From Niebla homalea (taxonomy: Eukaryota; Ascomycota; Lecanoromycetes; Lecanorales; Ramalinaceae), in the NCBI GenBank assembly GCA_019925105.1, contig JAHGAU010000021.1:806001-870000 (forward strand): a stretch of DNA of 64,000 bases, written 5' to 3'. The translations under genes were made by a program, and so were the position numbers. The notes beneath the pieces are model-generated. The model was not told where the DNA came from and made no database searches. It worked only from the letters and a program-made list of their open reading frames with translations. How positions within the stretch are numbered: position 1 is the first letter of the stretch; the number at the start of each line of letters is the position of its first letter. Below are positions 1 to 11,299 of this stretch, piece after piece.

Positions 1-400
1 TATAAAAGTAAAAAGAACCTTATAGCTTATAAGTTTTATTACTGAAATAAACGTTTTATTATAATTAATACTTTTACGTTATTTAAAGCCACATATTATT
101 TACCGGGCTTTATAGCGAATCATATTATTATTAATTCTACGTTTAAGGGTATAAACTTACCGTTTTCGTAATATTATTACGCTAATAGGGATTTAACTCC
201 GTATAATTAAGACTTAAATATCGTTTTCTTTAAGGGAACCGTATTTATTACCTTCCGTTAACTCTTAATTTATCCGGATATACTTATTTATTATAGTTTC
301 TTTATAGGTTTTAAGCTTAATAAATTCCGGGATCGTTTTAAAAAATATTAAAGTTAAAGGGTATAACGGTTTATCCTTATTACGGGCTAATAAAGCCGAG
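1..400 (-). pseudogene. Copia A reverse transcriptase, N-terminal part, cut by window edge
   Basis: Minus-strand reading near 100-250 gives RKR.VYTLKRRINNNMIRYK followed by ARQ.ICGFK.RKSINYNKTF and SVIKLISYKVLF. This is the copia RT entry block, normally kWVfk.K.n.dG.i.RyKARlVa.Gf.Q..GiDy.eTFapV.k..s.R.l. The stop after GFK falls where Gln is expected, so it is a CAA-to-TAA change. The rest of RT and RNase H lie beyond position 1. Confidence 0.85.
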
Positions 401-699
401 AAAAAAAGTGGATTTAATAATATATTACGCGGTTTATCCGGAAATATAAAGTTGAGGTTATTTTTAATTAAGTTTTTAATTTATTATTTTTATCCTTAAT
501 TATAATTAATCTTTAGGTCTTCGGCCGTTAAGCTTAAGGAATCCGGTAAAGCTATTCATTAAGTAGGGATTATAGTTAAACGTATAGGTCGCTCGGTAAA
601 AATAGAGCTTATATGAATAATATCTATCTTAATTAAACCGTAATTTTTAAACTTCTCCTTTAAATTAAGGTTTTATTAAAACTTTTTACCTTTTTAAGC

Positions 700-1750
700 T
701 CTTAAATTCGGTTAAAAAGCTTTTTATAATCCGAGTTATTTAACGGTATTACCCGTTTTTCCTCGATATATATATTATATACGTTTTTACTATAAGGTCG
801 AACCGTTTTACCCGTAGATTAATTACTTTAAAGTATTTATTAATCCCTTTATTAAAACCCATTAAGATATACGGTTTTAATTTATTATTAAGCTTAACTT
901 AATAATTTATAGTTTTTATATATATAATTAACCTTAAGGTTTATATATAGGATACGTCCGGTTTCTTATTATATTAAGCTTAATATAATATTATCTTTTA
1001 AGTTATATATATAGTATCCGTATAATTATATAGTTTACCGTTTAGATTAATTCCGGCCAAAAGCTTTTAAATATACCCCCGTTACCTATATAACCTTAAT
1101 CTTCTTATTAATTTCCCGGTTAATTTTTTTATTAATTAAATTTTATTTAAGGCTTTTACGTATTATTATTTTGAAAATAATTTTATATTATTTTAAATAG
1201 TTTAAGAAGGCCTTAAACGTATATTTACCCCCGTTATCGGCCTAAAAACATTTAATCTTTTAATCCGGGGTTATTTATGCTTAACTTTAAACTCCTTAAA
1301 TTATTAAATTACGTCCAATTTATATATTAATAAATAGACTTTTAATATTATAATCTTATTATTATAAAAAGTTATATAATACGTTATTCCGTTATATCCT
1401 TAAGGATTAATTATCCCTAAAAGATCCGTATAAATAAGCTTTAACGGGTTTTCTATAAATTTAAGGTATCCCTTATATAATTAAGAGTATAACCGTCCGG
1501 TAACATAATACGTATAGTAAGCGTTTTTAACCTTATTATTATTATAACGTTTACGTTTAAGATCCATCTTAATCGATACGTCCGTTAACTAAAATAATTT
1601 TTAAGCTTTAAAATAATTTATACGTATATATTAAGTAAGTATAGCCGAAGGTACGTTAAATACCGTTATAATAAAGGTAAGTTCTTATAAATTAATTATA
1701 AATAAGCCGTTTTATTTACTATAAATAAGCTTTTTTTAACTATACGTTAC
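700..1750 (-). pseudogene. int: Copia A integrase remnant
   Basis: Minus-strand translation with stops read through gives PLKLIYTDLLGII near 1412-1445, matching the copia integrase block around the first catalytic Asp (usually elLHtDl.Gpi). It is followed by GYNGITYYITF and a tract resembling the second Asp region (GVNIRLR, originally DNGGEFTSK-like) near 1200-1240. Further on, KPYILMGFNKGINKYFKVINL matches the copia tail motif in which the glycine-rich gYd..skgYRv.d segment precedes RT. The enzyme would have integrated element cDNA. Many TAA/TAG codons inactivate it, and the DDE residues can only be inferred. Confidence 0.8.
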
Positions 1751-2299
1751 CGTCCGGACCGTCCGTATCGTATTAAGTTAAACCTTATAATCCAGAAGTT
1801 ACATTTTAAATACGAAATTAATTAAGTTCGCCGGGGAATATACCGTATCCGTAAATTTCACTTTAACGGGCTTATTATCCACCCTATATATTATATAAGT
1901 AATATTTATATTATTTATATAATTTATTCTTATTAACTTAAGCCTTAAAAACGAAGATTAATAGGGTTTTAACTCCTTTTAAAAGAATTTTTTTTTATAA
2001 AAAATATATTAATTATAATTATTATTAAGGATTATTAACTTCTATAAATTATTAAGGTAACCGATATTATCGTCGTTAATTATTATATATACGTTAATAA
2101 GTAAAAGTCTATTATTAAAAGGTTTATAAACGTAATAATTTCCTTAATAATCTTAAGCTTCTTAATATAAAACTTTATAAGCTTCTTTTTTAAAGTAAAG
2201 GTCTTAATATTTATTTTTAGTATACTTATTATTACGCCCCTTTTAAGTATAATATTAATAAATCGGCTTTTCCTGGGTCTTATTAAAGGTCCTTTTATT

Positions 2300-4079
2300 A
2301 TAACCCTTTAACGTATTTTTATAAACTTATATTAAGACGTTTAATTACTGGATAACCGCCCGAGTTTCCTTATTACGGGCCCTTTATATAATATTATAAA
2401 ATTTAAGGGCACCCGGGCCTTACTATACCGCCGTTTAAGTAAGTATTAAGTATTACGTCTATTATAACTCCTTTAATTTATTTAAGAATATCTAAATAGC
2501 AAAGTAATCCGGGATAATTAAGGAGTTATTAATCGCCTTAATTTCGGTATAGACTTTCTAATAACGGCTATTATATTTATTAATTATTATATTTAAAGTC
2601 TTTTATAGGCTTATAAGCTTTTATATAAGCTTTATATATAACCCGGACCCTTATAACTTATATTAATCCTTAAGTCATTCTTAGATTATATCCGGGCTTT
2701 TTATAATATCGATTAAATATTTAATATTAATACCGTAATAGTTTTTAAGGTTATATATACCTTAAAGGTATCTTTCTCCTTTGGCTTTTAAAGGTTATTA
2801 ATCGTTATTTAATCCTTTATCTGCTAACTTTATAATATTTACTGCCGTTAATTTATTAATAAAAGGATTAAGCTTAAAAGAAAGCCCTTTATAATAGAGT
2901 CTTTCTTAATTATTATTATTAATAAAATATACGGAAGATAATATTAATAAGATATTAATTATATTATAATTATTAATAATATTTAAGTTTAAGTTTAATA
3001 ACGTTTAGTATATTAAAGACTTATTATTTAAGGGTAATAGGTAACTTACGTTAAACGATAATATCCAATTCTTAACGTTTATATTCAGCCCGAAGATAAT
3101 AGTATTTAATAAATCGTTTAAAGGTTTTTTAAACGCTTTTAAGCCGAAGTTATTATATAACTTCGGCGTTTACGGTAATAAGTAATCCCTATTTTCGACT
3201 TGGTTTTTATTAACTAGATTAAGACGGTCTTCCTTTTTTAAGTCTTTAAGTATAAAGGGAAAAAGGGTACTTCGTATATAACGATATTATTAAATAATAA
3301 GGTTTAAGTGCTATACTTTATACGGGACTATTATATAGTCTAAGGTAATAAACAATATAAAACCTTATTAATTAAAGTATTCTCTATTCCGGTTAAGCTT
3401 AAAACGAAACTTTATAACGTACTATAATATTATATATATATTTTTAAGATTACTACCTTTTTTTACTTAAAGGCTTTTAATCTTTATAATTAAAACGTTT
3501 AAACTTATTTTAATTATTTTACTTTAACTTAAAGGCTTTAATCTTTATAATCCGTAATAAGTAAGTTCGTTTTAAGTTTAATTACTTATTAAAGAATTCT
3601 GTGGTTAATTCCCAGCCCCCTTTTTTTAAGGATTAATTCTTACTTTAAGAGGTTTAACCGTTAACCATTTATTCCGTCCCGTATTTATTCTTTAAAATTA
3701 AGTTAAAGCGAGTGATTTTAGGCCGTAATATACTTAAATCCGAGTAATCTATTTCTAATTAATCTTAAAAAAACTCAATTTTAATACGGTTTTTAAGGCT
3801 TTAAATTCGGTAAAGTTTTATAATATATTTAATATTTATTTAACGTCTTAAATTTCTTATTTAAACCCCGGTTAAGGCTTTACGCATATATATTAACCTT
3901 AAGGGCCCTACGTTTCGGCTCCGTTAACTTAGCGCCGGCTTAATTTCTTTAGCATATAGGCGTTTACGGCCCTTAATAGGGTTAAGAAATAACGGTCTAT
4001 ATATTTTTATTAATAAAACGTCCTCCTTTCTTAATTTAGGAATATAAGTAATTAAATAAACTTCTTTATTTATAGCCAT
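2300..4079 (-). pseudogene. gag: Copia A gag remnant
   Basis: A candidate start codon on the minus strand (complement of 4077-4079) opens a frame beginning MAINKEVYLITYIPKLRKED, followed by GRKRLYAKEIKPALS before the first stop. It is the first coding stretch downstream of the inferred LTR and leader, which is where copia gag sits. The remainder is too damaged to place a CCHC knuckle or protease with confidence. The lower boundary is estimated from where integrase signals begin. The product would be the capsid/nucleocapsid of a virus-like particle. The frame is non-functional because of RIP-type stops. Confidence 0.55.
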
Positions 4080-4239
4080 AATATTATATGTTTAACCAGG
4101 TCGATTTTTAATAATATAGCCTACGCGTAGGTATCATTTACGGGTATATCTTACATTATAAGTTTACCACCGTTTATAAACCAATTTAAATATTAAGAAG
4201 ATATTATCTAAGTACTTAAACGCGTAGTCCGGGCTTATA

Positions 4240-4247
4240 ACCTATTA
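4240..4247. repeat. 8-bp target-site duplication, left copy (ACCTATTA)
   Basis: ACCTATTA lies directly outside the left terminal inverted repeat and is repeated exactly at 22204-22211 outside the right one. Eight-bp duplications are typical of hAT, P and KDZ-type DNA transposons. Confidence 0.8.
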
Positions 4248-4264
4248 TTGCCTCAGTCCCTCAG
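4248..4264 (+). repeat. Left terminal inverted repeat, 17 bp
   Basis: TTGCCTCAGTCCCTCAG is the exact reverse complement of 22187-22203. It retains CA dinucleotides, unlike the surrounding sequence. Confidence 0.85.
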
Positions 4265-4286
4265 CCGCTGCGGAGAAAGAGCCCGG

Positions 4287-4338
4287 CCCTAAGCCCCTTC
4301 GGGTTAGGGCCCGCATCTAAGCCCCTTCGGGTTAGATG
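4287..4338. repeat. Subterminal twin hairpins, left end
   Basis: Two consecutive inverted repeats (4287-4309 and 4314-4338) share the core CTAAGCCCCTTCGGGTTAG. Their outer arms differ and compensate: CCC/GGG in the first, CAT/ATG in the second. A related core in opposite orientation lies at 22140-22162 near the other end. Such subterminal structures often serve as transposase contact sites, which is inference here. Confidence 0.7.
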
Positions 4339-7300
4339 TTAATAAATGGGCCTTTCTTTTACGCGTTTAAGCTTAGGAGCCCGTATTTTTATCTGATCCG
4401 CCTTATTTTAATAACGCGCTATAGAAATTTTTTCACTTTATAAAAAATCCACTATTATTTATATTTATAGTTTAATTCTATACTTATTATAATTACGATA
4501 TTATATTAATTTACTTTTATTTCTTATTTAAGATTTAAATATTTAATTACGATAAGTCTTTTTCTTATTTCTTATCGTTATTTTATTTTTTTACGATATA
4601 ACATAAAAATTCTTAGAAAGCTCGCAGAATCTTAACTTATAGAAAGTAATAATAATTTTTTTTTGGCTTAATCTTTTATTACATAATAGGTACTTAAGCT
4701 TATAGTAAACGCTGAGATTAATTAAAACGGCCGTAAATACCCTCGTATATAATATTCCAGTACTATTTAACGCCTTTAAGAGCTTAAAATTATTAGTATA
4801 AAGTTAATAGTTAATCCAGTATTATTTACGTATATCGTTAATATAATTAAATAAAAATTTAATTTTACGCTGAAAACGGAATAAATATTAATATTAAAAA
4901 GTTTCTTAAAAGATTAATTAAATATGATTATAATTATAAAAACGGGGTTTAAAAAGAGCATATTATTTTAAGCCGCATTTTTTATATATAAACTTATTAA
5001 AAATATCTTAATTATTATACCTTTAACAGCCTTAAAAAAAAAGCAATATTTAAAAATAATTTTTATTAATAATTATTAACCTTTTATATTAAATAACGAT
5101 AATAATAATATTAATAGTCGGAGGTAAATACGTAAAAGATACTTTACTTACAATATTACGATCCTATAAAGTAAAAACGTTATATTAATAAATATTAGTT
5201 TTTATTAATCTAAAGATCGCTTATTTTAAAGCTTTTAATAAGGAAGTCTTATAATATAAATTTTATACTTTTAGCTTTTATTTTTTAATTATCGATAAAC
5301 TTTATTTAATATATAAATAGAAAGACTTCTATTTAAAATATTATTAGCTCGGTATTTTACGTATACGCTTACCGGATAATATCCTATTTTTAAACGTTTC
5401 TATAATATTAAATTCTTAAATATTATTTAATATTAAGGAAAAGTACGGTTTTTCGGATAATACGCGGGTTATCCGTATATTATTAAATAAACCGGAAATC
5501 TTTATTTAATTAAGTAAACTTTAAAACTTAAAAAGCAGAATACTTAACTTATAATATTTCTTACCGAAAACCATTATAAGTTTATTTAAAATATTAAAAA
5601 CGGTCATTTTTATAAATAATATTAAAGATATTAAAAGGGTATATAAGTTATTTAAGTCGTAAATAGTTAAGCTCCGATATCCGTTTATAATTAATAAAGT
5701 CGTAATGTTTTTCTTTTTAAATATAGCGACTTAAAATAAAGAAAATACTATTATATTATTTTAACGTATATTAAAGGATTACCCTTATTTACGGATAATT
5801 ATTATAATAAACGTATATAATATTGGTATAAATAATCTTAATATTAAGCGGGTTTATTAATAATTACTGTTTTCTTTAATATCGAGACTATTTTAACGAT
5901 TAAATCGCATAATACATAATAATAACGGTTAAGCTCGATTTACTTTTTATTATTAAATATAATGTTTTAAACCGAAAAGCGGTAGAATGAATAAAGGTAA
6001 CGGGCTATTAATTATTAACGCTTTAAAGATAAAAAAGAATAAAAATATTAATAGGAAAAGAGATATACCTAATAAACTTTGGGACTTCTTAAATACACTA
6101 TTAAATAAATATAGCCAAAGGACTAATTTAGCTTATTTTAACGATAAATATAGATTATTTAAGCCCGAGAAACCTTATTATTTAATATATAATTTAGATT
6201 TCTAAGTAATTATCTTAACTTATAAAGAATTAAAGTTAAATATAAATAAAAATATATTAAAAGCAAAGTATTTACGGTTTAAGCTCGGTAAATAAAGAGA
6301 TTAATTAATAACGATACTCTTTTTATTTTCGTATTTTAAGTATTTTCCTTCCTTTATTATATTGGATAAGATACTAGAAATTATTTTAATATATATACCG
6401 ATAATTTAGAATAAATAAACTTTATATGAAAAAACGGTTTTAAAGATTATTAATAAAAATAATCGTAATAATTTTACTTCCGGCGAAATATTTAAGATCT
6501 AAAAAGCCGTAAACGATCATAAACCTAAGAAAAGGAGACTTTATAATACCTAAGAATTACTTCCTATTAAATAGTAGTCTTTTATAAAGGCTTTTAATAA
6601 ATAACGTTAAAGTTAATTAATATCGGCGGGCCACTTAAAGAAATTAAATTAAAAAAAGCGGGGAAAGGTAAAATCGGGTAAAAGCTTAATAAATTCTCTA
6701 TAATTTAAGGCTAAAAAATTATAATTAATAAAGGCCGGACTAGATCCTTAAAAAATTATATTTAATACGTATTCTTAAGAGCTTTAGGATAAGCGCCCGG
6801 TCGATAATTAAAGTAATAACGAGAACGGAGCTCCGATAATATCTAGCTTAATATCGCAAAATACTTTTATAATAAGAAGTATTACTAGAATCAATAAGGA
6901 TATATGAATAAAAAGCGGTTCTTTAATATAGAAATCTAAATTGAAACCTCGGATCGATTAACGTTAAGTATTAAAGGAACTTAATTTGAATATTTTTATT
7001 ATTATTTTACGTAAATTATTTAAGAATTAATTTAAAAGAAAGGATCGGCGATTAATAAGCTTATTAAATTAATAAACGTAATTCAGGCAGATAAATATAT
7101 GGGGGTATATTATTAAAAGAATTAAAAGCTAAATAATAAAACCGCGCCGCGTGGGTTTAATATATAGTTACCGGACGTCCGTATAGTATTTAAAAGGGTC
7201 CGGTAAGTTATTCGTTATATAAAATACGCGCCGGGATCGTTAAGCTTATTAAGTCTATAAGATTATCCGCTATATTAATAGGAATAAAAGTATTAAAGAT

Positions 7301-7700
7301 ATTTAAAGTACCGATATAAGGATTTTATTAATATCGTTAATTTTATTAATTTAATACTACTTATTATATTTAAAATAATTATTACTTAATTTCTTTAGGC
7401 CGTTTAAGTAAAAATAAATAATTAAATAAAGTAAATATTAATCTATTTTAAATTAAGTTAAGGATCATAATATAAAATAAATAACTTAAGCTTAAATATT
7501 ATTGGCGGCGGATTTTAAAAAATGGCAATCGGAATTTAAGCGTTTAAAAGAGGACTTAATTACGGTTTTAATTTTATTAAAATAGGGGTTATTAAGTACC
7601 CAATTTTATAAAAGAATATTACTATATTTAAAGTAATATAACCGTTTATATTAAAAGGCTTTTAAGGAATTATTTAAGAGCTTAAAGAAGTAATCTATTA
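4339..7700. other. Left interior of the TIR element, unassigned RIP-degraded sequence
   Basis: This 3.4-kb stretch has no intact gene. Stop-riddled frames on the minus strand between about 6600 and 7700 look coding-like (for example ILYGRPVTIY and PPYICLPELRLLIQ with stops read through), so a gene downstream of the DUF6589-like one, or its extension, is possible. The only long uninterrupted frame is 5987-6205 on the plus strand. It is Lys/Asn/Ile-rich and resembles no family I know. From 4340 to about 5980 I see only AT-rich sequence. Confidence 0.4.
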
Positions 7701-7799
7701 TTAAGCTTATATCTTTTTTTTTTTTTACGTAAGTTAATTATATTATTAAGTAGTATTACGTTTTAAAGTTTTTTTACCGCTATAAAAGAATCGGTAATA

Positions 7800-9447
7800 T
7801 ATAATATATAAAGGAAAGCTTATATATAATTTAATACGCCGTTTATTTATACTTAAAATATAATAATTATTTAACGTAAAAAGAATCGGAGAAGGTTAAT
7901 ATTATTATATTTAACGGTAAAGCGTATTATTAAGAATAGCTCCGTTAATATATAAAAATATTAATAATTCTAGAACTTTTAATTATAGACGGGTTACTAT
8001 AAATCTTCCTTAATTCTTAATAATTAAAATTATATCTAGCAAAAAATATATTTAAGGACGGATTCCTATAAGGTTTAATATTACGATTTAAGCTAAAGTA
8101 AAATATTTTCCGGCCGTTAAATAACCGTATTTTATTCTTAACGAAAAATCAAATTTAAAGATTTACGATTCTCGATTAATAACTATATATAATTAAATCT
8201 TTAAGCGTTTTATAATTATTAAGTTACGTTACTTTAATCCTGCTTTACGCGTCCGTAATATATTAAAAGGTTAAAGGATCCGTTTAAATACCTTTGTTAA
8301 AATAAATCCTATAAATTAACTAAATATAATTATAAATAAAATACTATAGCTTAATACCCGTTATTAATTAATCGAATCGCTTATATAGTTCCTTTAAAAT
8401 ATTATACTATAATAATTTAATTACTTAAATCCTTTTTTATATCTTAAGATTATTAAAGATGAAACGAAAACCTTAATTGAAGAATATATTCCCTTTATTT
8501 ATATTAAACTATATATTATAAATATTATTAAGAATATTAATATTATTTAAAATTATATTTTCATCTTTTATAATTAATTTAATTAAGAAATACGATATTT
8601 TAAACGGCTTCCGTTTATTAAAGGTCGGTATAATATAGAATTAAGGAAAGTTTTCAATATTATTCGTTTTATTATAAAGGCATTTAATAAAGGACTTAAA
8701 ATAATAAAAATAAATCTAGAAATTAATTAATATCCGGAATAATAAGGTTATAATTAATTAATACCTATTTTTTAATCTTATTATCATATCCGATTTTACG
8801 GGTAATATTAAGCGGTAAAAATAAGATTACCCGAGGTCGCTATATATCTTGGGTTAAGAAATAGTCCTTAAAGCCTTTACCTTTAAACGTTAAGGCTATT
8901 ATAATAAACCTAAAGTCTTGGCTATTTCCGATCCGTTCATTATGCCGTCCTTTAGTAAATTTAAAGTTATTATATGTTACAATAACTTTTAAATCATAAT
9001 TAAGTATTTAAATAATCTTAATACCGTACGAAATAAGATCTTTTATTCTCCTTTAAATTATTATATAGGAAACAGAAAGCTTAAAGTACTATAATATATT
9101 AAGAATATAGCGTTAAACTCCCCTTTAATAGAGATATAATCCGAATATAATTTAAAAGTTATTTAATAATTTTAATCGAAATATATAATAAAGGATAATA
9201 AGTAATATCGTTTATTATAGCTTAATAAAATAAGTATAGTGCTTAACGTCTTTTTAAAGATTTCCGGCATAATAAATACTTTAGAATAAATTAAGGTATT
9301 TAAATATTAATAATTAAATAATAAATATCGCTTATTAAACGGAAGTTAATAAATTAAACTTATTATTATTATCCGGCGCTTACTATATCTTAAGGGATAA
9401 ATATTAAGTAATATCGCGGATCTTTTTCGATAACTTAAGCTTTAACT
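7800..9447 (-). pseudogene. DUF6589-like protein, C-terminal two thirds, RIP-degraded
   Basis: Minus-strand reading from 9447 downward gives one long frame once stops are read as Gln/Trp. In order it shows LKLLNNF.IIFGLYLY.RGV, RYILNIL.YFKLSVSYIII, then VTYNNFKFTKGR with NERIGNS.DFRFIIIALTF (complement of about 8890-8990), and near the end NNYKTLKDLIIYSY.SRIV (about 8180-8260). The block resembles the fungal DUF6589 signature, a YDNF motif followed by a RRxERxGD-type motif and a C-terminal HNN-type motif. The gene is broken at 9448-9460 by LINE1. Its location inside a TIR element suggests a transposase. That role is inference, and the family call is from memory of conserved motifs. Confidence 0.55.
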
Positions 9448-9460
9448 ATATTAAGCTTTT
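9448..9460. repeat. LINE1 target-site duplication, 5' copy
   Basis: ATATTAAGCTTTT is repeated exactly at 15217-15229, just after the LINE tail. A 13-bp duplication with a tandem tail at the other end fits target-primed reverse transcription. Confidence 0.85.
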
Positions 9461-9489
9461 GAATAAATATAAGTATATGAAAAAAGAGG

Positions 9490-11230
9490 ATGGCGACGAA
9501 TAACGGGACCCCAGAGGTCAGAAACGATGTACGCGTATATAGCTTAAGTAATAGTAAGAATAGTACCTTAAATATAATAAGCGGAAGCGGAATAATAAGG
9601 GTAAAAAAGGAGGAAAAACAAGCGGCCTAAATTAATAAGAACGGTAATAAATTATATAAACGACGCGATAAATACGAAATAGAAAAACCTTAAATTAAAT
9701 AAAGAGTTTATAGTTAATAAGATACGCGTAAAGGGACGCGTATAACGTATAAAAATATTATTATAAAAGGTAATAAATAAAGGATAAAAGGGATAAGGAC
9801 GGTACGCGGGGACGGATAAAGGGTAAATAAAGGCGTAAAAGGCCTTATTAAGTATATATGAATTAGGAAAGAGTTAAGTAAAAACAAAGAGATATTAAGT
9901 AAATAGGAATAAGTTATAAAAAAAAATAATTACCGGATATATAAAGGAAAAATAAAAAGGAAAAAGTAATAAAGGCGTTAAAAAACCTTTTTATAATTAT
10001 ATAAAAAGATATTACGTTAAAAACTTAATTAATATTATAAATCGGGTTATAAAGAATAAGAGACTTTTACGTAAAAACGGGGAAAAGTTTAAGGGAATTA
10101 AAGAGGTTACGCGGAGCTTAAAAAACGGTAATAAAAATATTAATAAACGGAGGTAAAAAAAGATAAAGAGGATATATATAAAGTAAAGGAGCGACGGGGA
10201 AAACTTTAAGGAAAGGAGCGGGGATAAATTAAATAATAAGGGCTATAAGGGCGGCGTTAATATTAATAATAAAAAAGGTAAAAACGAAAAAAAAAATAGC
10301 GGTATTAAAAAAGGTAAAAATAATAACTATACGATTATCAGGCGAAAAAAAGAAAAATATAACGGTAAAAGCGAACTTATTATAATTAATAAAAACGTTT
10401 AAGGTAATAGGAAAGTTATTAATAAAATAAATTATTATAATACGTAAATTATAAAGTAAAGATATCTTCCTTAATATAGTTTTATTAAAAATAAAAAAAA
10501 AACTAAAGAAATCAAAAAGATAAGCCGGTAAAAAAGGGTATAAAACGGTAAAGGTATTAAGGCAATCCTTTACTATTATAATAAACGGGATATACTTAAT
10601 AAGGTTTACGGGGGAAAAAGGGGAAGTTATTTTAAGGCGGATAAAAAAGGAAAATACGGTTTTCTACCTTAAACTGGAGATCGTTAATTATAGCCTTCCC
10701 GTTATAATAAAGAAGTTAAACGTTTTTAATTATACGAAAAGATACTCTACGGTTATCTTAAGTATAACGTTAATAAAAATATACGACGATATCCTTAATA
10801 AAAGGATAATAAAGAATAAGTCTTTTAAATTAACGAAACCTTAAGATTAAGTAGTAGATATTTATTAATACTTTAAATATTAAAAATATAAATATATTAT
10901 TATAAAGTACTTTAATAATATGAAATACACGGTATATACCGAAGGGTATAATATGTATAAATACGTTAACTTAATAATAAAAAGCTTAATAAAGAATACG
11001 CCGAAATACGCAACGTATAATAATAATAATTATTCGGCGTAAAACTTACGGTATACGGTAAAAGTAAAGGAGATTTAACGTAAAAAAATTAAGATAATAA
11101 TTAAGGTTTAACGCTATAATTTATATAAACTTAAACCGATAAAGTAATTAAAAACGGTCTTAAGACGTAAACGGAACTTATTAAATAAAAAAAGGTAAAG
11201 CGTAATAACCGATAACGTAAAAAAGAAGAA
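9490..11230 (+). pseudogene. LINE1 ORF1 (gag-like) remnant
   Basis: The ATG at 9490 opens MATNNGTPEVRNDVRVYSLS and the frame runs 46 codons to a TAA. The equivalent frame in LINE2 stops three codons earlier, at a TAA where LINE1 still has CAA, so that LINE2 stop can be traced to a C-to-T change. ORF1 proteins of Tad1 LINEs bind RNA and often carry CCHC knuckles; I could not see a knuckle through the damage. The end is placed where endonuclease-like sequence begins and is approximate. Confidence 0.7.
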
Positions 11231-11299
11231 ACTTATAGTAATATTAACCTTTAAGGCCGGCCGCCTGACCAGGATTATTATTATAATAAAAAGATTAAA

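Larger units (their letters stand above)
1..4239 (-). mobile_element. Ty1/copia element A, left part, RIP-degraded
   Basis: This is the body of a Ty1/copia LTR retrotransposon on the minus strand, truncated by the window edge inside reverse transcriptase. On the minus strand the order is a gag start near 4079, integrase about 1750-700, then reverse transcriptase from about 400 to 1. This gag-integrase-RT order is diagnostic of copia, since gypsy has integrase last. All frames carry many TAA/TAG stops at former CAA/CAG/TGG codons. The left flank of the TIR element (ending at 4247) and its right flank (from 22204) join into one sequence through an 8-bp duplication, so the 5' LTR of this element is expected at about 22212-22362. 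The 3' LTR lies outside the window. Whether 4080-4239 is leader or LTR is not resolved. Confidence 0.85.

Noticed and set aside
5987..6205. Uninterrupted plus-strand frame of 72 codons
   Set aside because: Lys/Asn/Ile-rich and opposite a coding-like minus-strand region. No family resemblance, start context or neighbour supports a gene.
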